Counted from the stretch's first letter, positions 23,600 through 35,686 are shown. The stretch is DNA of 64,000 nt from Chimonanthus salicifolius (GCA_013350335.1 CM023541.1:66663390-66727389); one strand, 5' to 3'. The notes: a model not told the origin generated them from the letters alone. Program-made: numbers and translations.

Positions 23600-25703
23600 G
23601 TGAGTATTTCTTAAATAAAAGAATTTTGGATTTTAGGGTTTAAGAAATGGAAATTATTTTTGTGAAATTAATGGTGGATAGGTGATTTTATACTATGGAA
23701 TTTAGATGCATTAAATGGAAGGGTGGAAGATGGAGAAAACCCCAAATGGGTGAATTAGGGTGAGGGTAAGAAATTGGAGAAATATATTGTGTGCATTGTG
23801 TGATTGATTAAATTGAACATGGAATTGGGTACTTGGAAATAAGAATCATGGGCCATAGGGTTCGGCCATATAGTATGGCCGAACCCCATGGTGGGTGAAT
23901 TGGTGGTTGGTTTAAATTACTTAGGATTTTAAGAATGGAAAGCAATGTGGGTTCTTGATTAATGAATTAGGGCTTTAATGAATGCATGGGAGTAATGTTT
24001 TAAATGGTTGTATGATGAAAAATGCAATGGATTGGTGATTTAAAATGAATGATGTAAACCTCTCATGGGAAGACTTGTGATAGATCTAAAATGTGTTAAA
24101 AGATCCAAGCAAAATGGGGAACAAGACATCATGGGTTCGGCCATGGTATGTGGCCGAACCCATGACCCATTTTGTAGGTCATTGTATGAGCTAAGGTTGG
24201 TTCCATGTTTGTGATCAGATGATGGTAATTTGATCAAATTAGGTGGCTGATTTTGTTTCATGTTGGGTCATGGTTAGTGAATCTTTAATGGATTTAAGTT
24301 ATGGATAAATTTAGACTTAAAATATACATGGATGGGTGAATGATTAAACATGGAAGAGAGAATGGCAAAATGGTAATTATTAGCCGCATTGAAGAACCGC
24401 GGGTTCGGCCATGGTACATGGCCGAACCCCATGTGAGTTGGACATGAAAATGGGTGCATAAAGATGACCTTGTGAATGATTAAACTAAGCTTGGGGTTGA
24501 TGCATTTTAGTCTCACAAATGAGAATGCTAAGGGGCTAAAATTTGGAAATATGACGTGTTTAAATCAATAGAAATGAGGCTAAGTTAAGGGTTGATTTTT
24601 TTAATGATCTTGTAACATGGTTAGGGATCATTAATGGACCTAGGTTGTGGATCAATTTTGGGCTTAAATAGGCATGAATGAATGTGTAATTGGTTATGTA
24701 AAGGGGTAGTGGCACAAATGGTAATTATTGGCTAAAATGAAGAAACCACTAAAATATGGTTTATGGGCTTGGAAATGGGACAATATGGACTAATTTGGTA
24801 ATTTAATAAGGTGTCGGATAGCGCGAGTGGTACGCGAGTCGGTAGCCGGATTGTCGGATGAATACGGAAAAAGGACGTGAATCGGTAATCGGTAGGATTC
24901 TAACCTTTTTGTAAGCCATGGATGGAGTGATGGTTTCTTTGAATTACTTTGAAAATTATATGGTTTGGTTAAGATTGGTTTTGAATTATGTATTATGTAG
25001 GGGCTTTCATTTGATTTATTCTGGTAAGTATATGATTGGTTTATAAATGGGTTTTAAAGCTACGATGTGATCATTGAGGCTTTTCTTGATTTTTTTTTTA
25101 TAATCAAGTTATATGTATTATTGATGGGATTTTTAAATGTCATGGTTTGTTATTTTATTCATTACATGGCATATGACATCTACATCTCATGCATGGCATG
25201 GGAGGGATATGACAGGGGAAGGGTGAAATGATCCCGGAGTCCATGCTCCGTCGCGGCGACCGATAAACAGACATGGAGGTATTTTAATGTATTTGATTTA
25301 TCAGGGATGTTGTATGTAATTATGATACCTTGATGATGGTTCTTCCATCAAGGGGGATGATTTGTGATTGGTTATATCAGGACGAGGTTTTACCGTCCAG
25401 GGGGGATGATTTGTGATTGGTTATATCTGGACGAGGTTTTGCCGTCCAGGGGGATGATTTGGGATTGTGTATATTTTGACGAGGCCGTGCCATCAAGAGG
25501 GATATGATATTATATGGTTTGGATGATGGGTGGGATGCATAACATAGACACCCATGACATGGCATTTACTTTATAGTTTCATTATATGATGGTTTATCAG
25601 CTTGCATTGGGTTATTATCTGTATGTTGTTATTACTAATCCATGTGCTAGCCCTACTCGGAGTCCTATTGGGCGCGTTGTCTAACGCCCTACTTCTACCC
25701 TAG
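23600..25703 (+). other. Predicted intron inside LTR (2104 bp)
   Basis: Donor GTGAGTAT, acceptor CTAAC-pyrimidine tract-TAG. It contains all three palindromes and the hairpin array of this LTR. Inferred from motifs and conservation only. Confidence 0.5.
25335..25500 (+). repeat. Co-varying hairpin array in LTR intron
   Basis: Four tandem hairpins of the same type have different but mostly matching arms: CCTTGATG/CATCAAGG, GGACG/CGTCC, CTGGACG/CGTCCAG, and TTGACG/CATCAA with one mismatch. Confidence 0.75.
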
Positions 25704-26184
25704 CTGATGACACAGGAGGTGGCGAAGCGGGAGGAAGAGACGGGAGCCAAGCTAAGTAGCTTGGAAAGGCGTGCTAGATAGTTACTAATGTTTATTTCGG
25801 ATAATGTAATTTGCAATAGTTTAGCTTGTCGGAAATGTAATAAATTAGATTACTTGCTATGTTTTGGGATTATATTATGGACATTATGATTTTGAGGTAT
25901 TGTAGTAATTTTAAATGGATGTTATCTCCCCTGCGATCTCAAATTTGTAGGATAGTCCTTATTGTTAGTTCTGCATATAGTTGTATTATTCCTTGATGTT
26001 GCTGTCTACGTGTGAACTGTTCTCCATGGACTTCGTGCCACGCACACGTAAGGTTGGCCAGTTAAGGGCCGGGCTTTAGAAGCTCGGACTTAACTCGCAT
26101 CGTGATGTCCGCGCCCTTTGTCACTTTCATTTAAAAAAAAAAATGTACTCTGATTTTACGGTGAAAAGGGGCGGGCGTTACAGT

Positions 26185-26197
26185 TGGTATCAGAGCG
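26185..26197 (+). other. Primer-binding site (initiator tRNA-Met)
   Basis: TGGTATCAGAGCG, two bases after the LTR end, matches the usual plant initiator-Met primer site for at least 12 bases. It fixes plus orientation for the element. Confidence 0.92.
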
Positions 26198-26399
26198 AAC
26201 TCGGAAGAATGAATCTCTCGAAGTAAGATTAAGACGGTTGCATGTCTCACTGGCAGCTAAGAATCCCAACCGACTGACTCTTCAGAGTCCGCTGCACGGG
26301 GGCCGGGTTAATTTACTTCGATTGACTCAAACTGAAGTATTCAGTCTGAGAACAACGTGTGATGAAAAGGAATGATAGCAAGGGAAGAAAAATTCATTC

Positions 26400-26900
26400 T
26401 AAGTTAGATTTATCGAACATAGCAAGATATGGCTTATCTTCCCCGAAAATGAGAACATGATACTTTGATACTTAGGAAGTTTCCCCCAAAACAAGGTGTG
26501 ATCACTTAGAAATCTTTCCTCCGAATTGATGAAACGATGATAACTTTATCAAACGTAGCGAAAATAGGATGTGTTTCCCCAGTATTCTTAAGTTGAACAA
26601 CAAACAGTAGGAGTTTAGAGATTCTCCCCCCCAGAAACAAAGGAAAACCAAGTGTACTTATTTGGCAACTTCCCCCCAAATGGAAAAAAAAAAAACAGTG
26701 ATACTTAGGAAAATTTCCCCCAAAATGAGAAAACAAATCTAGTTTTCCCCAATTAATGGGACAATGATGGATTTATCAAATGTAGGAAAAATTTCCCCCA
26801 TCTCACCAAATGGAACAAGCATTGGTACTTAGGGATGTTATTCCCAAAACTGAGTGTATTAATTTGGAAAATTTTCCCCAAAAAAAAAAAAAAATATTGG
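26400..26900 (+). repeat. Degenerate TTTCCCC(C)AAA repeats downstream of the primer-binding site
   Basis: About ten TTTCCCCCAAAA-like motifs recur at 40-70 base spacing (for example near 26472, 26573, 26671, 26714, 26742, 26792, 26872), mixed with ACTTAGGAA and TTTATCAAA blocks. The A-type element has a few at the same place (52055-52115). No ORF. This position is where leader or packaging signals would lie, but no role is shown. Confidence 0.6.
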
Positions 26901-26945
26901 GAACCCCTAGCTGTCCCATAGATTTGGTGTCTGCTTCTAGCATAA

Positions 26946-27314
26946 GCAGTTAGCCTGGACTTTCAGGAGGGACCTCCCGAGGAAGTTGAAGGGGGTTTAT
27001 CATCTCTTCCTGAAGAGAATGTGGAAGACTTTCCGATGATAAGAAAGTCGGTAGGGGAAATAGGACCCGATTATAGGTACGAGTTGTGCAACCAGGTTGG
27101 GCACAACTGCGCATACTGTCCCTACCCTTTTGAAGTGGTATGCCCGGTTTGTGGGCTACATGGACACGGGAAAGAAAGGACTAACTGTCCTTATGTTGGA
27201 GGACCAGGGATAATATCTTGGTTGACATGTGAAGTACTGGGTCACATGTCGGTGTCATGCCCTGACAGTTCCTTTGTGTTTGAGGATGATGCAGGGTCTT
27301 TTATGGAAGATTAG
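26946..27314 (+). CDS. ORF with three zinc-knuckle-like motifs
   Basis: This frame is open from just after a TAA to a TAG at 27312-27314; the first ATG is at 27036. Numbering from the GTG at 27021, three motifs of CX2CX4HX4C type are in tandem: Y20-C23-H28-C33 (first Cys replaced by Tyr), C41-C44-H49-C56 (last spacer is six residues), and W67-C70-H75-C80 (first Cys replaced by Trp). The upstream part is acidic (PPEEVEGG, PEENVED). It does not look like the gag of the A-type element here, which has one knuckle. It could be a decayed accessory ORF or captured host fragment that bound nucleic acid. It lies between the primer-binding region and an LTR-derived fragment in the young element. I do not recognise a family. 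Confidence 0.55.
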   Translation, partial: AVSLDFQEGPPEEVEGGLSSLPEENVEDFPMIRKSVGEIGPDYRYELCNQVGHNCAYCPYPFEVVCPVCGLHGHGKERTNCPYVGGPGIISWLTCEVLGHMSVSCPDSSFVFEDDAGSFMED

Positions 27315-27449
27315 GATAAGAAAGGGTAAGGAAATGTAGGGGAAAAGGAAAAGATTTTGTAAAGGTTGTGGATACGTTATAAAGGGTTTGTGCTAACCCT
27401 ACCAAACCTTGTAATATGATGAAAGTTCGAATGATTTTCAATAAAGTAT

Positions 27450-28140
27450 TCAAATTTAAGAGTTTACAAGAATGTTGAGGCTCATAATGATTAAGTGTAG
27501 TGATGTTTTCTTTTAGGGATCTTGAATGAAGAAATTCATGAAGATGTAAAGTGGTTTATATGGTCTTAAAAGACATGAATAAATGGTTGACCATGAACCA
27601 TGGGTTCGGCCATGGTGAATGGCCGAACCCTATAGTGAGGTGTTGTAATGATTTTTGGGTGTGAAATTGTGGAAGTTAATGGATGAAGGTTAAGGTTTCT
27701 AATGATCTTAAATGTCACTAGTGAATGATGATCCATGAACCCATGGTGGTTGATTGAATGATTTTAGTAAGGTTGTGAAGAATGGAAGACATGGAAAGAA
27801 ATATGGGAATTTTAATGGAATTTTAAGGTTTAAAACCATGGAAGAATGGTTAAGAATTTTAAGTGCTTAATGATTAAATGTTGCAAATTTTAAAAGAATT
27901 ATGAGGGAGTTTAGGAATGATGCGAATGATTTGGTGGCCTTAAAAAGGCATGAATGGATGATGAACCCTAGGGTTATGTGGTTGTAAATTTGAAGGGTGT
28001 AAAAGTAGGAAAAAAAATGATGGAGAAGGTGCATTGTTTTAAGTGGAGTTTAGGTATTATAAATAGGGTTTTAAAAAAAAAAAACCATGGAGAAATTTTG
28101 GTGAACTTAGGTGTTTTGGAATCATGGAAAAAAAAATATT
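27450..28140 (+). mobile_element. LTR-intron fragment captured in the internal region
   Basis: This resembles plus-strand LTR B intron (compare 20800-21130 and 42840-43130), including a palindrome at 27600-27630. It is the only palindrome-bearing piece outside an LTR. No gene. Confidence 0.6.
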
Positions 28141-28737
28141 GGGGGAGTATTGGTAGTTGGTGAAATTTGTAATCCTTGGGAATATTTTAGAGGGTTATAT
28201 TCATGGATGGTTATAAACCATGGATGGCGGTTCCCATGGTGGAATGGATTGATGTCAGGTATTGGTGTTGTAGAAGTTATGAACAAAAAGGGTTAGTCAC
28301 ATAGTGACTTGTGTGCAAATGAAGAGGTGTTGAGTTTTGGAGATGTAATTGATGGGAAAGATAAAAAGTCTAGTGAAACTCGAATGGGAAGCTATGGGGG
28401 ACTGCCGAGTTAGTCTAGCTAGCTGACTCTGTAGTTAACCGATGGAGTTCCAGGAGGGTGAAGCTAGAAACCTAGTTAAAATAGAATCAACAATGGACTT
28501 GAGCATAGGCTCGTATTGGCAAACTAACTCACACGGAGAGTAGACAAAAGAACGTATTGAAGGAGTACGTATGGGAAATGTTTTGGCAACAGATAAAGTG
28601 AAATAGAATACGTTAGTCTACATAAAAATCGCAAATGGATTCATGAGGAAAAGAGATAATACGAGGAAAGTAAATTCTGCAAGAATGAAACTCATAGGTT
28701 GATATGAGTGGTGTTGATGTGAGTAAGAGGTACTTGA
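28140..28737 (+). other. Non-coding internal spacer shared with a second element
   Basis: Bases 28140-28600 match the minus-strand piece 8648-9310. It contains AGTCAC-ATA-GTGACT at 28294-28308. No ORF with family resemblance. Conservation in two elements of opposite orientation shows it is a normal part of this non-autonomous lineage. Confidence 0.6.
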
Positions 28738-30086
28738 CACAATTAAACGGGAACAACGAATAGACCCAGAAATGGAGGAGACTTGGACCAAGATATCTAC
28801 ATGTGAGGTAGTATCGGAATTTGAGTTACGACCGGGATAGGGTCTTGTGTTCCGAGGTAGGACGGAGGTACCTAAGAGCTGCGGAAGGGAGTTGTTGGTT
28901 GAGGCACGCCAAACCAAGCTCTCTACCCATCCGGAGAGCGCTAAGATGTGCAAGGATCTTAAGAGGCACTAATGGTGGCATGGACTTAAGAGAAATGTGG
29001 CAGAGTTTGTTACTCGCTGCACTAACTTGTCAGCAGGTTAAGGTGGGGGCATCAGGAGCCACCGGGTTTACTCAAACCCTTACTAGTGCCGGAGTGGAGA
29101 TGGGAACATGTAGCCATGGACTTTGTAATAGGGCTACTAAGGTCGTAAAGGGGCCACGATGCAATATGCGTCGTGGGGCACTGATTGGCAAAGTCTGCAC
29201 ATTTTATTCCTGTCAAAACGACAGATTCATCGGAGACCTTGGGTCGGCGGTACATCCGAGATATTATCAGACTACATGGTGTACCTCGAACTATTGTGTT
29301 CGATAGAGAGGGCCGGTTCACTAGCAGGGTATGGCAGAGTATGCAGTCGGCTATGGGGACCGACGGGTTGACCAGCACAGCATTCCATCCACAGACTGAT
29401 GGACAGTCGGAGAGGACAATACAGATATCGAAGGTTATGTTGTGATCATGTATGCTGGACTTCAAGGGTGGATGGGAGGATCATTTGCTCCTGGTGGAGT
29501 TTTCCTACAATAACAGTTGTTAGGCAAGCCTCCAGATGGCTCCATTTGAGGCCTTATGTGGTAGGCCGTGCAGATCGCCAGTGTGTTGGATAGAGACACC
29601 TACTCACTGCACAGAGCTGTCAGAAGAGTTAAGCCGACAAGAGGAGGAGGTTCCTCGAGTTTGAGGTGGAGACTTAGTATTTCTGAAAGTCTCACCACGG
29701 AAGGGACACATGAGATTCGGGAAGAAGAAGGGGAAACTGTCACCTAGGTTTGTGGGGCAGTTTCCAATCTTGAAGAGGGTGGGGAAGTAGTTTATCAGTT
29801 GGTGCTTCCTCCACAGTTATCCTCTTTACGTGATGTGTTTCATGTGCCCATGTCGAGGAAATACAACCCTGATCCTTCACAGGTGTTGAACGTACCAGAC
29901 GTCGATGTACAAAACGACGTGACGTATGTGGAGAAGCCGATCAGAATGATCGAGAGCAAACAAAGGGTACTGCGGAACCGCGCCAGTCAGTTCGTCAAGG
30001 TGGTATAGGAACGACGTGGCAATAAGGAAACCACCTGGGAACTTGAGTCAGAGATGAGTGTCGCTCATCGGGAGCTCTTTGTATGA
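28738..30086 (+). pseudogene. Integrase/chromodomain pseudogene of the young element
   Basis: Homologous to 59240-60531 and 10330-11738. Order: RNase H-integrase linker, zinc-binding region (CQQVK near 29030), core (29185-29445, with SAHFIPVK, VFDREGRF and DGQSERTIQ), C-terminal region (29799-30008) and chromodomain-like tail to TGA at 30084-30086. It has several frameshifts and stops (TAG in the linker near 28839, TGA at 29443, TAG at 30006). RT, RNase H, protease and a normal gag are absent. The flanking LTRs are nearly identical, so this degraded copy moved recently and must have used proteins made by another element. Confidence 0.88.
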
Positions 30087-30133
30087 GATGATTGGAACCT
30101 CTACTTCACTCAAATTTTCGGGACGAAAATTTC

Positions 30134-30142
30134 AAAAGAGGA
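30134..30142 (+). other. Polypurine tract (PPT)
   Basis: AAAAGAGGA, followed by TTGTAT and the 3' LTR start at 30149. Confidence 0.75.
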
Positions 30143-30148
30143 TTGTAT

Positions 30149-31876
30149 TGTAATGACCCGAAATTTGTGAATCAGTATATCTGTGGTTATTATTTATTTT
30201 AATGATGGAAATTGAGAATTTTAGTGGAATAAATGTTAAGTGAATCAAAATTTGGGCAAAGGCCCAAGTATGGTCCAATGGCCATGGGTTGGATGAAATT
30301 CATTTAATTGGTCAATAATGGTTGATGTAATGGCCCGGAAGTTGTAAAGTAATATATATGTGTTATTATTTATTCTTTTATGGTGGAAATTGGAAATTGG
30401 ATGGAATAGATAGTAAATGGATCAAAATGTGGACAAAGGCCCAACTAGGGCCCAATGGGTTATGTATTGGATTTAATTTATCTTAATGGTCAAATTGGGC
30501 CAAGGATGGTCAAATTGGGCCCAATACCCATTTGGGACTTAATGGGTCAAAATAATGCAAACTCTAAGGTAAATGGATAGGAGAGAACTTAATTGGGCCA
30601 TGGGCCTAATGGTGATCCAATAAGGGAAGTGGGTTGAATTGATTTTTAATCACCTAAGTTAGTATTAATTAGGCCTAAGTGACATGGCCAATTGGGACCC
30701 ACCTCCACCTCATCAAATGAGGTGGCATGTGGACTAATGATTGGTGGGGCCGGCCACCATGGTTGACTTGGTCAACCATGGGTGGAATAATGGGAATTAG
30801 GTTAAATAAAAATGAATTAACCTAAGTTAATTATCAAATTAATTAAATACTTAAATTAATAAGTTGGTGGCTACATGGGGTTAGATTGGTCAAATGGAGA
30901 CCAAGCTACCCCACCTCAAAATGTTAAAAACGTTGGGCTTGGGTGGTGGTTTGGATAACCACCACCATAAAGCAAATAAAATATCTTAAGGTTGGTGGGA
31001 TCATTAAATTAAAGTGAAAAATGGAGATAAGTCTTATTGGTTATCTCATTCTCATCTTTTCTTCACAAACTCCATCCCTCCCATTCTCCATTGCCGTCCC
31101 ATTCTCTAAGGAAGGAGAGGAAGAGAGTTAAGGAGAAGAGAAGAGAAGGAGAGAAGAAAGAAGTGGAAATTGGAGGGAAATCACTCTAAGGTTAGGGTTT
31201 AACATCTCTCCTCTCATGATTTTTCTCTCTCTCTCTCTCACACACAAACCCTACTATGGCTGATTCTAGGGTTGGGTATTGCCACCATTAATCAAGAGTC
31301 TTGACCTATCAAAGATCAAGAGGAAGGAGAGAGGAGGCTAAGGAGATCGATGGGAGCGGCAGAAATCGGAGGAGACGTCGGATAGTGAGTATTTCTTAAA
31401 TAAAAGAATTTTGGATTTTAGGGTTTAAGAAATGGAAATTATTTTTGTGAAATTAATGGTGGATAGGTGATTTTATACTATGGAATTTAGATGCATTAAA
31501 TGGAAGGGTGGAAGATGGAGAAAACCCCAAATGGGTGAATTAGGGTGAGGGTAAGAAATTGGAGAAATATATTGTGTGCATTGTGTGATTGATTAAATTG
31601 AACATGGAATTGGGTACTTGGAAATAAGAATCATGGGCCATAGGGTTCGGCCATATAGTATGGCCGAACCCCATGGTGGGTGAATTGGTGGTTGGTTTAA
31701 ATTACTTAGGATTTTAAGAATGGAAAGCAATGTGGGTTCTTGATTAATGAATTAGGGCTTTAATGAATACATGGGAGTAATGTTTTAAATGGTTGTATGA
31801 TGAAAAATGCAATGGAATGGTGATTTAAAATGAATGATGTAAACCTCTCATGGGAAGACTTGTGATAGATCTAAAA
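30149..31876 (+). mobile_element. 3' LTR of young element (first part)
   Basis: Near-identical to 22363-24089: I count about ten differences, including one single-base deletion near 30280. Paired palindromes near 30705-30725 and 30757-30779, CT run about 31224-31244, palindrome at 31646-31676. It is interrupted by the solo LTR at 31877 and resumes at 35682. Confidence 0.92.
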
Positions 31877-34800
31877 TGTAACGCCCGCCCCTTTTCACCG
31901 AAATATCAGAGTCTATTTTTTTTTTTTTTTAATAAAAGTGATAAAGGGCGCGGACGTCACGACGCGAGTTAAGTCCGAGCTTCTAAAGCCCAGCCCTTAA
32001 CTGGCCAACCCTACGTGTGCGTGGAATGAAGTCCACGGAGAATGGTTCACACGTAGAAGTAAGCATCGGGGAAAATTTAAACTAATTGCGGAAATTATAA
32101 AAGAGCCTAACCTACAAATTCTTAGATAGCAGGGAAGTTACATTCATTCAATCACCAAACATCCTTAAAACCATAATGTCCAAAATATAGTAAGTAATCT
32201 CAATTATTACATTTCCGACAAATTAAACTACATCAAATACACATTTCTCAAAATAACATAAATAAAATAATTAGTCCGCCTTCCAAAGCTCCTAAGCTTG
32301 GCTCCCGTCTCGTCCTTCTGCTCCGGCATTTCCTGCGTCATCAGCTAGGGTAGAAGTAGGGCGTTAGACCACGCGCCCAGTAGGACTCCGAGTAGGGCTA
32401 ACACATGGATTAGTGATAACAAAGCAGATAGATAATACATAACGAAAAGCCATAGAATGAATGTCATGCCATGGGTGTCTGTGTTATGAATCCCACCCAT
32501 CATCCTTACTATCCCGATGCCATATCCCCCTTGACGGTAAGGCCTCGTCAAGGCGTAACCACAAATACAATATTCCCCTTGATGGAAGAATCATCATCAA
32601 GGTATAACAATAAATACAACATCCCCCTTAACGGTAAGGCCTCGTCAAGGTACAATAATACATATGTGAAATGTCCCCATGTTTGTTTATCGGTCGCCCC
32701 GACGGAGCATGGACTCCGGTTTCATTTCATCCTTCCCCTGTCATATGCCTCCCATGCCATGCATGAGATGTAGATGCCATTTGCCATGTAATATATAAAA
32801 TTCAACAGTAATAAAACCCATCTTAAAACAATTACAAGATTACCAACTAAATCCAAGGGAAAACATCCCACAATATTTAATCCAAAACCCATCATAAGCA
32901 TTCACATAATTTCCAAAATAATTTAGAGTAAAACATCACATGATACATAATCCATAACATATCTTAAAGACAATCACATGATTTCCAAACTAGATTAAAG
33001 AAAACATCACCCAAATCCATGGCTTACAAAAAGGTAGGAATCCTACCGAATACCGACTCGCGTCCTTTTTCGTTTTCCGTTCGATAAACCCGGTTGCCGA
33101 TCGCGCATCGCCTGCGATGTCCAGTACCTTATTACACATTCATCGGTAGTCCATGTTTTAACCATTTCTAAGCCCATATGAAAAACCGGTGACTATTTAG
33201 GTTTTGTGGGTCCCATATCATTTATTAAACCTTTTAATCCCATAAGTCTTAAAATTCGGCCACCCTAGGCTTTATCAATCACTTATAAGGTTATTACATT
33301 AGATCCCCTAAGTCCATGATCAAGTTCCATGGAATTCTTGAATTTGGCCACTAATTACGGTTTTGCCACTACCCCTTTTACATAAACAATTACTCATTCA
33401 TTCATGCCTTCCTAAGCCCAAAATTGATCCACAACTTAGGTCCATTAATGATCCGTAACCATGTTACAAGATCATTAAAAATCAACCCTTAACTTAGCCT
33501 CATTTCCATTGATTTAACACATGCATAATTCCAAATTTGGCCTATAACATGACCTAACATTGGGTCATGGGTTCATTAAAAATCAGCCCTTTCTACTTAA
33601 CCAAACACCCATTTTTTCTTTGGCCTATTTACACATTTGCACCCATCACAAGCCCTTCCATGAAGAGGTTTACATCATACAATTTAAATCATCAATTTTG
33701 ATCATCACTTGATACATTTTTGAGTCCATTAATGACCCCTTTAATCATGACCTATTCCCCATTAATTTAAACACACACATAAGTCCAACTATGAGGGATT
33801 TTAACTCATACATTTAAATCATCCTTCCTTAATCATCATGAAATACATTTTGGTCCATTAGTTTAACCATAACACCCATTTATTTTTTTCATGGTTCCAA
33901 ACCACCAAATTCATCCCAATGTCCCCATTGAAATCACTTAGCCACCTTCCATGATTTCCTTAACTAAAAACCCCTTAAAATTTACAAACCTTTGACCCCT
34001 TTTAAGCCTTCAATTTATTAGTACATTATTCCATACCTTCCATCCTTCCAAACCCATTTAAATTTACAAACACATAACCCTAAAACCTCCATTAAAGATC
34101 CTTAATTACTTACACTTAACCATTAAAATCTTAAAACCCTAAATCATCCTCCATGGCTTCCATTATTTATAAACCCTAATAATTCACTTAAACACCTACC
34201 ATTTTTGAGGTCATTACCATTATTCACATCTCCCATGCATTTCTTCATTTAAACCCCTTTAAAATTATCACCACATTTAATCATTAAAACCCCAAAATTC
34301 CAAATCATTCTTCCATGATTTTAAACCTAAAAATCCCATTACAATTCCTTTCCAATTCCACATAATTCCATGCTTAATAACTTAATTACATTACATTCCT
34401 TAATCCATTTATTTTTCCTTAAACTAACCCTAATTTATCCATTAGGGTTTTGTCCACTTTCCATCCTTCAATTGATGGATTTGAAATCAAAGGCATAAAA
34501 TCATTTGGATACCATTAAATTTACAAATTGAATCCCAAATCTTAAACCCTAAAAAAAATCCAAAATTTCTTGTTTAAAAAAAAATACTTACAATCCGATG
34601 CCTCCTCCGACTTCCGCCACTCCCGTCGGACTCCTTGGCCTCCTTTCTCCTTCCTCTTGATCTTTGGTAGGCCAAGATGGTTGATCAATGGTGAAACCCT
34701 CCTAACTTAGGATTGGCCATAGTAGGGCTTAATTTGAGAGAGAGAGAGAGGAGAGGATGGAGATGAGAAAATAGGATTCTATAGTTTGATCTTAAAGGGA

Positions 34801-35686
34801 TGGCCAAACTTACAACTTCCTCCTCTCTTTTCTTCCAAGCTTTTCTTCTTCTTCTTCCTTAATTTTTCTACTTCTCTTTCCTTAGAGATGAGGGACGGTG
34901 GTGTGGGAGAGATGGAGTAAGTAAAATTGAGAATGGGATAAGATGGAAACCCATCTTATCCCAAGGTAGCTTACTTTACACTTTAACATAAATTTCCCAC
35001 CAACCAAGCCTAAGATATTTTTCATGTTTTTTTGACCCAACCAACACTAGCCAACGTTTTTTCATGTTTGAAATGGATTGTTTGGTCTTCCCATTTGACC
35101 ATTCTTTTAACTTAGCTTAATTAACTAATTAATTAATTGAATCATTAGGTTAAGTTAATTAATTCCCACTTTAACTTAATCCCATCTACTTAAATTTGCC
35201 TTCATACATACACCCATGGTTGACCAATTCAACCATGGTGGCCGGCCCCACCAATCATTGGCCCACACGCCACCTCACTTGATGAGGTGGAGGTGGGTCC
35301 CACTTGGCCACACCACCTTGGTTTAATTTTTAACTTAACTTAGGTGATTTAATTTCATTGAATACCCTCTAAATGGATCACCATTGGGCCCATGGCCCAA
35401 TTACATTTCCATCTAGCCCATTTACCTTAGAGCTCAACTACTTTGACCCATCGGGTCCCAAATGGGTATGTGACCCAATTTGACCATTCTTGACCCATTT
35501 AACCCTCATTGCCCCTTTAAATGAATTTAAATCAACTCCATAGTCCATTGGGCCATACTTGGGCCTTTGTCCAAATTTTTTGGCCCATTTACTCTTTACT
35601 TCACCAATTTTCCAATTTCCATCACTAAAATAACTTATATCCACTTTTTTTTTATTAATTTAAAAATTCCGGGCCCTTACATAAAA
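31872..35686 (-). mobile_element. Solo LTR, subfamily B, minus strand, 3805 bp, target duplication TAAAA
   Basis: The LTR spans 31877-35681, flanked by TAAAA at 31872-31876 and 35682-35686. On the minus strand the start is TGTAAGGGCCCGG and the end GGGCGGGCGTTACA. Contents on that strand: palindrome 35216-35238, purine/pyrimidine leader 34740-34930, 5' splice motif first base 34591, hairpin repeats 32530-32660, acceptor boundary 32345, 3' stem-loops and A-run. It has no clear GGTTCGGCC palindrome except a degenerate remnant near 33257, unlike its relatives. It sits in the young 3' LTR and so is younger still. Confidence 0.9.
32345..34591 (-). other. Predicted intron inside LTR (2247 bp)
   Basis: Minus-strand donor GTAAGTAT after CGGATT and acceptor CTAACGCC-tract-TAG. 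Same arrangement as in the other LTRs. Confidence 0.5.

Larger units (their letters stand above)
22363..26182 (+). mobile_element. 5' LTR of young non-autonomous element, subfamily B, 3820 bp
   Basis: Starts TGTAATGACCCG, ends GGGCGTTACA two bases before a primer-binding site. Contents: paired palindromes (22920-22940, 22973-22995), leader with a CT run (23440-23460), 5' splice motif at 23600 (GTGAGTAT), palindromes at 23857-23887, 24132-24161 and 24400-24430, GTAGG/CCTAC stem near 24893, hairpin array 25335-25500, acceptor to 25703, stem-loops 25747-25764, 26008-26049 and 26061-26094, then an A-run. Over about 1.73 kb it differs from the 3' LTR at roughly ten positions by my reading, so the insertion is recent. 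Confidence 0.93.
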
